A stretch of DNA of 5,025 nucleotides from Alphaproteobacteria bacterium (GTDB lineage: Bacteria; Pseudomonadota; Alphaproteobacteria; SMXP01), in the NCBI GenBank assembly GCA_028280675.1, contig JANQLI010000368.1, forward strand, positions 1 to 5,025, given 5' to 3'. Of this stretch, positions 1-4,697 are shown piece by piece (within the stretch, counting starts at the first letter, position 1; the number at the start of each line of letters is the position of its first letter). Made by a program: the position numbers and the translations under genes. The notes under the pieces were generated by a model. That model searched no databases and was not told where the DNA came from. It saw only the letters and a program-made list of their open reading frames with translations.

Positions 1-145
1 TGTATGCGGATGATTTTGAATCATGGTTAACAAAAGGTTAAGAAGATCATTGTGGTCAAACGCATACGCGAATCTAGTCAAAGCAGACAGAGTGGCCTAA
101 CATTCAGAACAATAAGACGCCTGACGTTGCGGGCATGGATATAGT
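1..145. other. Upstream region of trpG (intergenic or end of an unseen upstream gene)
   Basis: No complete gene fits here. Two forward frames could be the tail of an upstream gene: one ends with TAA at 28-30, the other with TAA at 39-41 (reading ...DDFESWLTKG). Neither is long enough to identify, although trpE often precedes trpG in this gene order. The region holds a TTAA-N7-TTAA element (27-41), a short hairpin ATGATT/AATCAT (10-15 with 19-24), and GANTC sites at 18-22 and 70-74, with a third at 148-152 just inside trpG. No convincing rho-independent terminator, tryptophan-rich leader peptide or strong sigma70 promoter was seen, so the promoter for trpG may lie upstream of the window or be of a weak, activator-dependent kind. 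Confidence 0.6.
27..41. promoter_or_regulatory. CtrA-type binding site candidate (TTAA-N7-TTAA)
   Basis: The sequence shows TTAA (27-30), seven bases, then TTAA (38-41), within a GGTTAA direct repeat of 11-bp period (25-30 and 36-41). This is an exact match to the TTAA-N7-TTAA consensus of the alphaproteobacterial cell-cycle regulator CtrA. It lies 105 bp upstream of the trpG start and may overlap the end of an upstream reading frame. Binding is inferred from the motif alone, and a chance match cannot be excluded. Confidence 0.4.
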
Positions 146-721
146 ATGATTCTTTTGATCGATAACTACGATAGTTTTACCTATAATTTGGTGCATTTCC
201 TCGGCGAACTCGGCGCGGCGTGCGAGGTGGTGCGCAATGATAAAATCAGCGTAGATGATGCTATCGCTAAGGCCCCCGATGCGATTGTTTTGTCGCCTGG
301 CCCTTGCACACCGAATGAGGCCGGTATTTGCTTAGACCTGATCAGCAAAGTCGATGGCCGTATTCCGATCTTCGGCGTTTGTCTTGGACATCAGAGTATC
401 GGTCAAGCCTATGGCGCAGATGTGGTGCGCGCACCAACATTGATGCATGGAAAGATGAGCACCATTCATCACGACGAAAAGAGCGTCTTTAACGGTCTGC
501 CACAAGGCTTTGAAGCCACACGTTACCATTCCCTCACGTTGGAGCCCTCGACCCTCCCTGCGTGTCTTCAGGTGACAGCAAAAACCAGCGATGGGGTGAT
601 TATGGGCATCCGCCACAAAGAGCTGCCTGTGCATGGCGTGCAATTTCATCCAGAAAGCATTGCCTCCGAGCACGGACATCAATTGTTGAAAAACTTCCTC
701 GACATTGCCAAAGCGGCCTAG
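146..721 (+). CDS. trpG: Anthranilate synthase component II (glutamine amidotransferase)
   Basis: This 191-residue cytosolic protein is a class I glutamine amidotransferase of the TrpG/PabA family. It releases ammonia from glutamine and passes it to the chorismate-using subunit TrpE to make anthranilate, the first step of tryptophan synthesis. The family start (MILLIDNYDSFTYNL) is intact. PGPCTP (51-56) forms the oxyanion region, GVCLGHQ (77-83) carries nucleophile Cys79, HGK sits at 101-103 and YHSL at 127-130, and VQFHPES (165-171) supplies His168 and Glu170, completing the catalytic triad. Length is normal. The ATG at 146 fits the conserved N-terminus; only a weak GGA (137-139) serves as ribosome site. 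An out-of-frame ATG at 135 opens a four-codon ORF ending in TGA at 147-149, overlapping this start. PabA-type activity (p-aminobenzoate) is possible in parallel, but the trpD and trpC neighbours favour TrpG. Confidence 0.96.
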   Translation: MILLIDNYDSFTYNLVHFLGELGAACEVVRNDKISVDDAIAKAPDAIVLSPGPCTPNEAGICLDLISKVDGRIPIFGVCLGHQSIGQAYGADVVRAPTLMHGKMSTIHHDEKSVFNGLPQGFEATRYHSLTLEPSTLPACLQVTAKTSDGVIMGIRHKELPVHGVQFHPESIASEHGHQLLKNFLDIAKAA

Positions 722-723
722 GA
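720..723 (+). promoter_or_regulatory. Ribosome binding site deciding the trpD start
   Basis: AGGA overlaps the trpG TAG stop (719-721) and lies 8 nt before the ATG at 732. This supports ATG 732 over the in-frame ATG at 705, which lies inside trpG and would add nine residues (MPKRPRITA) not expected for the family. The overlap suggests translational coupling of trpG and trpD. Confidence 0.7.
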
Positions 724-731
724 TTACTGCC

Positions 732-1745
732 ATGTCAGATATGAAAGCCATTCTTACTAAAGTCGCCGCCGGGCAAAGCTTATCCATCGCTGAATCCGAA
801 CACGCCTTTGACCTCTTGATGTCCGGTGAAGCAACACCGGGACAAATTGGTGGTTTTCTTATGGGGCTTCGCGTACGCGGTGAAACCGTCGATGAAATTA
901 TTGGCGGTGTCAAAGTCATGCGCTCAAAAGCTTTGCCCGTTAGCGCGCCGGATAACGCCATAGACACTTGTGGGACAGGCGGCGATGGGGCCAGCACGTT
1001 GAACATTTCGACTGCGGCGACCTTTGTGGTTGCGGGCTGCGGCGTGCCTATCGCGAAACACGGCAATAAGGCTTTGTCATCGAAATCCGGGTCTGCCGAT
1101 GTCTTGCAGCAACTTGGCGTGAAGTTAGACATTCCGCCTGAGAAAATCACCCAATGCATTTCTGATGCAGGTGTCGGGTTTATGATGGCGCCGTTTCATC
1201 ACTCCGCCATGAAGCATGTCGGTCCTGTGCGTGTTGACATGGGCGTGCGCACCATCTTTAACTTGATGGGCCCCCTTTCCAACCCTGCAGGCGCGAAACG
1301 CCAATTGATCGGCGTCTTTTCCAAAGACTGGTTGCTCCCCATGGCCGAAGTTCTTAAAAACTTAGGTTCAGAAAAAGTCTGGCTCGTGCATGGCGCGGAC
1401 GGCCTCGACGAGGTTACGATCACCGGCCCCACATATGCTGTTGAATTGGCTAATGGCGTCATGAGAGAGTTCGAAATCACACCGGAAGAGATTGGCCTTA
1501 GCCGCGCAAGTCTGGAGGATATTCGCGGCGGCGATTCAGACTATAACGCTGAACGCTTACGGGCTCTCCTCAATGGGCAAAAAGATGCCTATCGTGACAT
1601 CGTGATCATGAACAGCGCGGCCGCCCTGGTTGTGGCTGAAAAAGCCGATACATTGCAGCAAGGGGCCGATATGGCCGCAGACTCTATTGATAATGGGGGC
1701 GCTCTCGCATCGCTGAATAAACTCGTCAACCTCTCGAACGCTTAA
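732..1745 (+). CDS. trpD: Anthranilate phosphoribosyltransferase
   Basis: This 337-residue enzyme transfers the phosphoribosyl group of PRPP to anthranilate, giving N-(5'-phosphoribosyl)-anthranilate, the second dedicated tryptophan step, in the cytosol. The N-terminal helical domain (about 1-70, with GEATPGQIGGFLMGLR at 32-47) precedes the catalytic domain. PRPP-binding signatures are clear: DTCGTGGDG at 78-86, NIST at 91-94, KHGN at 109-112 followed by SSKSGSADVL (116-125). The anthranilate-site segment APFHHSAMKHVGPVR (153-167) and Arg173 are present, as is the metal-binding DGLDE (223-227). Length is typical. TrpD and TrpG are separate proteins here, unlike the fused TrpGD of E. coli. The gene starts 10 nt after trpG and ends 3 nt before trpC, so the three genes are very likely co-transcribed. 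Confidence 0.96.
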   Translation: MSDMKAILTKVAAGQSLSIAESEHAFDLLMSGEATPGQIGGFLMGLRVRGETVDEIIGGVKVMRSKALPVSAPDNAIDTCGTGGDGASTLNISTAATFVVAGCGVPIAKHGNKALSSKSGSADVLQQLGVKLDIPPEKITQCISDAGVGFMMAPFHHSAMKHVGPVRVDMGVRTIFNLMGPLSNPAGAKRQLIGVFSKDWLLPMAEVLKNLGSEKVWLVHGADGLDEVTITGPTYAVELANGVMREFEITPEEIGLSRASLEDIRGGDSDYNAERLRALLNGQKDAYRDIVIMNSAAALVVAEKADTLQQGADMAADSIDNGGALASLNKLVNLSNA

Positions 1746-1748
1746 GCA

Positions 1749-2543
1749 ATGACAACGAGCCGCGATAAAATAACGGCTTACAAGCTTGAAGACATAGCCG
1801 CCCGCAAGAGCACACATCTGTTAGCGGATGTGGAGAAAGCTGCGCGAGATGCCTCTGCGCCACGAGGATTTTATAACGCTCTCAAAACACGCAAAGATGC
1901 AGGCGAATATGGCTTGATTGCCGAGGTCAAAAAAGCCAGTCCGTCGAAAGGGCTGATCCGTGAAGATTTTGATCCACCTGCACTGGCTAAAGCTTATGAA
2001 CAGGGCGGCGCGACGTGTCTCTCCGTGCTGACCGACACCCCCAGCTTTCAAGGGAAGGATGCCTATCTTGTGGCAGCGCGCGGCGCAACGTCTCTTCCTG
2101 TGATCCGGAAAGATTTCATCTATGACACATACCAAGTCACCGAAGCGCGCAGTTTAGGCGCAGATTGTATTTTGCTCATTATGGCTGTCCTCGGTGACGA
2201 ACAAGCGCAAGAATTAGAATCTTGCGCATTTGAGTGGAGCATGGATGTCTTGATCGAAGTGCATGATAAAGACGAACTGGAGCGCGCGCTGACACATCTC
2301 AAAAGTCCAATGATTGGGATCAATAATCGCAACCTGAAAACCTTTGAAACCACACTGGCGACAACAGAGCGTCTTGCGCCTCTGATTCCTGGCGATAAGC
2401 TGATTATCGGCGAAAGCGGTCTCCGGACCCCCGATGATCTCGCACGCCTTGCGAAGGTGGGGGCAACCACTTATCTCATAGGGGAAAGTCTCATGCGCCA
2501 AAACGATGTGACGGCGGCAACCAAAGCACTTCTGCGAAGGTGA
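1749..2543 (+). CDS. trpC: Indole-3-glycerol-phosphate synthase
   Basis: The 264-residue protein is a single (beta/alpha)8 barrel that closes the ring of 1-(o-carboxyphenylamino)-1-deoxyribulose-5-phosphate to give indole-3-glycerol phosphate, with loss of CO2 and water. Family motifs are complete: IAEVKKASPSKG (57-68) with Glu59, Lys61 and the ASPSKG phosphate loop; the catalytic lysine in LPVIRKDF (Lys121); TEARSLGAD (131-139) with Glu132; LIEVHD (168-173) with Glu170; GINNRNL (190-196) with Asn193; IIGESG (219-224) with Glu222; and the late phosphate loop LIGESLMR (243-250). It is monofunctional: no phosphoribosylanthranilate isomerase (TrpF) domain follows, unlike the E. coli TrpCF fusion. 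Its ATG lies 3 nt after the trpD stop with no good Shine-Dalgarno sequence, suggesting reinitiation after trpD. Confidence 0.96.
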   Translation: MTTSRDKITAYKLEDIAARKSTHLLADVEKAARDASAPRGFYNALKTRKDAGEYGLIAEVKKASPSKGLIREDFDPPALAKAYEQGGATCLSVLTDTPSFQGKDAYLVAARGATSLPVIRKDFIYDTYQVTEARSLGADCILLIMAVLGDEQAQELESCAFEWSMDVLIEVHDKDELERALTHLKSPMIGINNRNLKTFETTLATTERLAPLIPGDKLIIGESGLRTPDDLARLAKVGATTYLIGESLMRQNDVTAATKALLRR

Positions 2544-2565
2544 TTGCCTAAAAATCAATAGGTTA
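2544..2565. promoter_or_regulatory. Candidate operator: imperfect palindrome over the moaC promoter
   Basis: The left arm TTGCCTA (2544-2550) and the right arm TAGGTTA (2559-2565) are inverted repeats matching at 5 of 7 positions (core CCTA/TAGG), with an 8-nt AT-rich centre. It covers the -35 element and most of the spacer, where a repressor would block RNA polymerase. The only nearby DNA-binding candidate is the helix-turn-helix tail of the MoaC protein encoded just downstream. Its use as an operator is inference; so short a repeat could be chance. Confidence 0.25.
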
Positions 2566-2572
2566 GTATATT
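2544..2572 (+). promoter_or_regulatory. Sigma70-like promoter of moaC, probably leaderless
   Basis: TTGCCT (2544-2549; 4 of 6 bases of TTGACA), a 17-nt spacer and TATATT (2567-2572; 5 of 6 bases of TATAAT) fill the short trpC-moaC gap. A start about 7 nt past the -10 would fall on or next to the A of the moaC ATG at 2579. No Shine-Dalgarno sequence is present; the nearest AGG (2560-2562) is 16 nt from the ATG. Together this suggests a leaderless moaC mRNA. Read-through from the trp genes may also occur, since no terminator is seen in the gap. Confidence 0.55.
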
Positions 2573-2578
2573 TTTCTG

Positions 2579-3367
2579 ATGTCAAAATTGAGCCATATCG
2601 ACGCCCAAGGAAACGCCAAAATGGTGGATGTGGGCGGCAAAGCGGACACCACGCGTGTGGCCATCGCAAAGGGTGTGGTGACGATGCAGCCCGAAACGCT
2701 GCAACTGATCCAACAAGGCGCTTTGAAGAAAGGCGATGTGTTGAGCGTTGCCCGTGTCGCCGGGATTATGGCGGCAAAACGCACGCATGATCTCATTCCT
2801 TTATGTCATCCCCTGCCGATTACCAGTGTGACTGTGGATCTCACGCCCAACGTGGAGACGTCATCCATCGACATTACAGCGACAGTGAAAGTCACCGGCA
2901 AAACCGGTGTCGAGATGGAAGCCCTCACCGCTGTTTCTGTGGCCGGTCTCACTGTTTACGACATGGCCAAGGCGGTCGATAAAGACATGGTGATCGGTGA
3001 GATCAAATTGCTGCATAAGGAAGGCGGCAAGTCGGGGACCTATGTGCGCGATGATGCAGCAGTTGAGAAGCCAAAGCCTGCGCTTCGCTCGCGCAACACA
3101 CGTAACCTGCGTGCGGTGCCTAAAGAAGTGATGGGCGTGGCTGGCATGCAAAAACCCAATATCCCACACACCCAGCACCGGGACGCCTTCAAAGCCTTTG
3201 TCACCCACAATAAGATTCGCATTATGGGATGGACCAAAAAGGCAGGCGTTCCTTCTGGCGAAGTGTTTAGCTATCTCAATGGTCAATCAACCCGCCTCTC
3301 ACCTGAAAGCGCCCAAAAATTGGCCGCCGCGATGAATGTCACCGTCGCGCAAATGTTTGGAGAGTAA
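2579..3367 (+). CDS. moaC: MoaC (cyclic pyranopterin monophosphate synthase) fused to a C-terminal HTH domain
   Basis: Residues 1-157 form a full MoaC, which with MoaA turns GTP into cyclic pyranopterin monophosphate, the first stable molybdenum cofactor intermediate. The start (MSKLSHIDAQGNAKMVDV) aligns residue for residue with E. coli MoaC as I recall it, and Lys51, Lys67, His77 (LIPLCHPL), Glu112 and Glu114 (GKTGVEMEAL), Asp128 and Lys131 (YDMAKAV) and Lys147 are all kept. E. coli MoaC ends near residue 161; this protein runs on to 262 with no stop or frameshift. Residues 160-200 are a basic, Pro-containing linker (KPKPALRSRNTRNLR), and 201-262 resemble an XRE/Cro-C1 helix-turn-helix. The enzyme part is near certain. 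The tail suggests DNA binding and perhaps regulation of Moco genes, which is inference. The gene has its own likely promoter and lies 8 nt before moeA. Confidence 0.95.
   Translation: MSKLSHIDAQGNAKMVDVGGKADTTRVAIAKGVVTMQPETLQLIQQGALKKGDVLSVARVAGIMAAKRTHDLIPLCHPLPITSVTVDLTPNVETSSIDITATVKVTGKTGVEMEALTAVSVAGLTVYDMAKAVDKDMVIGEIKLLHKEGGKSGTYVRDDAAVEKPKPALRSRNTRNLRAVPKEVMGVAGMQKPNIPHTQHRDAFKAFVTHNKIRIMGWTKKAGVPSGEVFSYLNGQSTRLSPESAQKLAAAMNVTVAQMFGE
3176..3364 (+). other. XRE/Cro-C1-type helix-turn-helix domain at the C-terminus of MoaC
   Basis: This covers residues 200-262 of the moaC product. The expected helix pattern is visible: helix 1 RDAFKAFVTHNKI (201-213), helix 2 around MGWTKKAG (216-223), the turn at VPSG, recognition helix GEVFSYLNG (227-235), helix 4 SPESAQKLAAAMN (241-253) and a short last helix TVAQMFGE (255-262). 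The wording W-KKAGVPSGEVFSYLNG followed by LSPESAQKLAAAMNVTVAQMFG closely resembles the N-terminal DNA-binding domains of S24-type and XRE regulators common in alphaproteobacteria, as recalled from the family rather than from a search. Here the domain is C-terminal and attached to an enzyme. A non-DNA-binding role cannot be excluded. Confidence 0.8.
3359..3364 (+). promoter_or_regulatory. Ribosome binding site for moeA
   Basis: GGAGAG sits at the very end of moaC, overlapping its last codons, 11 nt before the moeA ATG. Spacing is slightly long but usable. Its position suggests that moeA translation is coupled to the end of moaC. Confidence 0.6.
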
Positions 3368-3375
3368 GCCCGCCG

Positions 3376-4581
3376 ATGCTCTCTGTCGCTGATGCTCTTG
3401 CGCGCGTTCTCGCGCCGCTCCACCCTCTCTCCACGGAAACCGTCTCGCTTGATCAAGCAGCCGGGCGTGTTCTTGCGGCGGATGCTGTTGCAAGCCGTGC
3501 CCAGCCGCCGAATGATGTCTCCGCGATGGATGGCTATGCGGTGCGGGCCGCTGATATTGAAACGCTTCCTGTGACGTTGAAGCAAATTGGCGACGTCCCC
3601 GCTGGCGCTGCTTTTGATGGTGCAGTGGGCGCTGGGGAATGCACACGCATTTTTACCGGCGCCACCCTGCCGCAAGGGGCTGACACCGTGATCATGCAAG
3701 AAAACACACATGTCACTGATGATGGCACCATTGAAATCCGTGATGGGAATGTCCCCGGCCGGCACGTCCGCAAAAAAGGGACAGACTTCGATGTCGGCAC
3801 GGTCGGCGTCAAAGCGGGCAAACGTCTAACGGGCCGTGACATATCGTTACTCGCAGCCATGAACCTTGCCGAGGTGATAGTGACGCGCCGCCCCAAAATT
3901 GCGATTCTGGCGACCGGCGATGAACTCGTGCACCCTGGTGAAAGCCCTGGCCCCGATCAAATCATCTCCTCCACCCCGCCTGCCCTAGCGGCATTGATTA
4001 ACAAATGGGGCGGCGACCCGATCCACCTTGGGATCGCGCGCGACACTGAGGAGTCCCTGCGCAACGCCGTGAAAGGTGCGGATAACGCAGATATGTTGCT
4101 GACGATTGGGGGCGCATCCGTCGGGGATCATGACCTCATCCAAAAAGTTTTGGGGCAAGATGGGCTGAATGTGGACTTTTGGAAAATCGCCATGAAGCCA
4201 GGCAAGCCGATGATCTTTGGCGACTGGAAAGGGATGCCTTTTCTTGGGCTGCCGGGCAACCCTGTGTCATCCCTCGTCTGTGCGCAGCTTTTTCTCAAGC
4301 CAATGATCCGTAAGCTGATCGGTGAGCCGCATCCGGAGGATAGTCGCAAAACCGTGGCCGCCCTCCTCAGCAAGCCCATGCGCGACAACGGCCCGCGGCA
4401 GGATTATGTGCGCGCTAAAGTCACCACACGCGAAGACGGCGTTTTGATCGCCTCACCTTTCGGCTTGCAGGACAGCGCTGTCTTATCTGTGCTCTCAGAA
4501 GCCGATGGTCTCATTGTGCGCCCGCCCCATTGCGACGCCAGCAACGCTGGGGCTATTGTCCAAGTTCTGCTGTTGGACTGA
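3376..4581 (+). CDS. moeA: Molybdopterin molybdenumtransferase MoeA
   Basis: The 401-residue cytosolic enzyme performs the last common step of molybdenum cofactor synthesis, inserting molybdate into adenylylated molybdopterin. Length is normal. Motifs in order: PPNDVSAMDGYAVR (44-57, Asp52), RIFTGATLPQGADTVIMQE (91-109, Thr94), RKKGTDF (132-138), then the MoCF-binding domain (about 172-315) with ILATGDELV (177-185, Glu183), GIARD (219-223, Asp223), GGASVGDHD (245-253, Asp253), FWKIAMKPGKP (268-278, Lys270 and Lys274) and GLPGNPVSS (291-299). These match the residues known to matter in E. coli MoeA (Asp59, Thr100, Glu188, Asp228, Asp259, Lys275, Lys279). A C-terminal domain IV occupies about 325-401. 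One oddity is IISSTPP at 196-202, where many relatives have an Asn in place of the first Thr-like position. The gene follows moaC by 8 nt and is probably co-transcribed with it. No clear terminator follows. Confidence 0.96.
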   Translation: MLSVADALARVLAPLHPLSTETVSLDQAAGRVLAADAVASRAQPPNDVSAMDGYAVRAADIETLPVTLKQIGDVPAGAAFDGAVGAGECTRIFTGATLPQGADTVIMQENTHVTDDGTIEIRDGNVPGRHVRKKGTDFDVGTVGVKAGKRLTGRDISLLAAMNLAEVIVTRRPKIAILATGDELVHPGESPGPDQIISSTPPALAALINKWGGDPIHLGIARDTEESLRNAVKGADNADMLLTIGGASVGDHDLIQKVLGQDGLNVDFWKIAMKPGKPMIFGDWKGMPFLGLPGNPVSSLVCAQLFLKPMIRKLIGEPHPEDSRKTVAALLSKPMRDNGPRQDYVRAKVTTREDGVLIASPFGLQDSAVLSVLSEADGLIVRPPHCDASNAGAIVQVLLLD

Positions 4582-4599
4582 AAAACTGCAAAATCCCTC

Positions 4600-4628
4600 T
4601 TGACGACGCAGGAAAACAAAACTAGAAC
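4600..4628 (+). promoter_or_regulatory. lexA promoter (sigma70-like)
   Basis: TTGACG (4600-4605; 5 of 6 consensus bases), a 17-nt spacer and TAGAAC (4623-4628; 4 of 6 bases) make a good housekeeping promoter. The -10 hexamer contains the GAAC half of an SOS box, so LexA bound there would directly compete with RNA polymerase. The transcript would begin near 4635 with a leader of about 60 nt. Confidence 0.6.
4614..4628. promoter_or_regulatory. LexA (SOS) box 1, overlapping the lexA -10
   Basis: AAAC-N7-GAAC differs at one base from the alphaproteobacterial SOS box GAAC-N7-GAAC (the complement of GTTC-N7-GTTC). It overlaps the promoter spacer and the -10 element, the expected place for LexA autoregulation. 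Confidence 0.55.
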
Positions 4629-4638
4629 AGATTCAGAC

Positions 4639-4653
4639 GTTTTTGTTTTGTTC
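4639..4653. promoter_or_regulatory. LexA (SOS) box 2, in the early lexA leader
   Basis: GTTT-N7-GTTC differs at one base from the alphaproteobacterial consensus GTTC-N7-GTTC. It is the mirror image of box 1, with 10 bp between them (starts are 25 bp apart), and lies just downstream of the predicted transcription start. It probably works with box 1 in repressing lexA. Confidence 0.5.
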
Positions 4654-4662
4654 CAAATCGCT

Positions 4663-4684
4663 AAAGCCTGGGAGTTAGGGCTTT
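4663..4684 (+). other. Short hairpin in the lexA leader
   Basis: AAAGCC (4663-4668) pairs with GGCTTT (4679-4684), with an extra T-G pair inside (4669 with 4678) and an 8-nt loop. It ends one base before TGGGGG, the lexA ribosome site. It resembles a weak terminator stem, but no T run follows outside the stem, so a leader structure that affects lexA translation is equally possible. Stability was not computed. Confidence 0.3.
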
Positions 4685-4685
4685 T

Positions 4686-4691
4686 GGGGGA
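4686..4691 (+). promoter_or_regulatory. Ribosome binding site for lexA
   Basis: GGGGGA lies 6 nt before the ATG at 4698 and supports that start. It abuts the leader hairpin. Confidence 0.5.
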
Positions 4692-4697
4692 TTGCAC

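Larger units (their letters stand above)
4582..4697 (+). other. moeA-lexA intergenic control region
   Basis: This 116-bp gap holds the lexA promoter, two SOS-box-like elements, a hairpin and the lexA ribosome site, each listed separately. An exact 8-bp inverted repeat, AACAAAAC (4615-4622) and GTTTTGTT (4645-4652), relates the two boxes symmetrically around position 4633-4634. A GANTC site (4630-4634) lies near the centre. The -35 element begins only 19 nt after the moeA stop, leaving no room for a separate moeA terminator upstream of it. Confidence 0.7.

Noticed and set aside
2..67. 7-bp inverted repeat GTATGCG (2-8) and CGCATAC (61-67)
   Set aside because: The arms are short and 52 bp apart, with no accompanying repeat or conserved context visible. 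It is likely chance.
50..78. TTGTGG-N17-TCTAGT as a trpG promoter
   Set aside because: Only 3 and 4 consensus bases match. This is too weak to call in a short unselected stretch.
1..145. Tryptophan attenuator or leader peptide
   Set aside because: No short ORF with tandem Trp codons and no terminator/antiterminator pair with a T run is visible.
121..150. CTGACG-N18-TATGAT as a trpG promoter
   Set aside because: The -10 overlaps the trpG start codon, so a transcript would begin inside the gene and lose its N-terminus, which is essential to the fold.
705..731. Upstream in-frame ATG for trpD giving nine extra residues
   Set aside because: It lies inside trpG, has no clear ribosome site and adds residues not typical of TrpD. 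ATG 732 has AGGA at 8 nt.
332..1159. 275-codon minus-strand open frame across trpG and trpD
   Set aside because: It is antisense to two well-conserved genes, and its translation shows no recognisable family motifs. It is best explained as a shadow of coding bias.
2544..2578. Moco riboswitch upstream of moaC
   Set aside because: The 35-nt gap is far too short for this RNA class, and the predicted transcript has almost no leader.
3131..3367. Internal start (ATG 3131 or 3146) making a stand-alone HTH protein from moaC
   Set aside because: The purine stretch before ATG 3131 is only 2 nt away and ATG 3146 has no good ribosome site. The frame is continuous with MoaC, so a fusion is the simpler reading.
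3283..3896. Several minus-strand open frames opposite moeA
   Set aside because: They overlap each other and a highly conserved gene, with compositions typical of antisense shadow frames.
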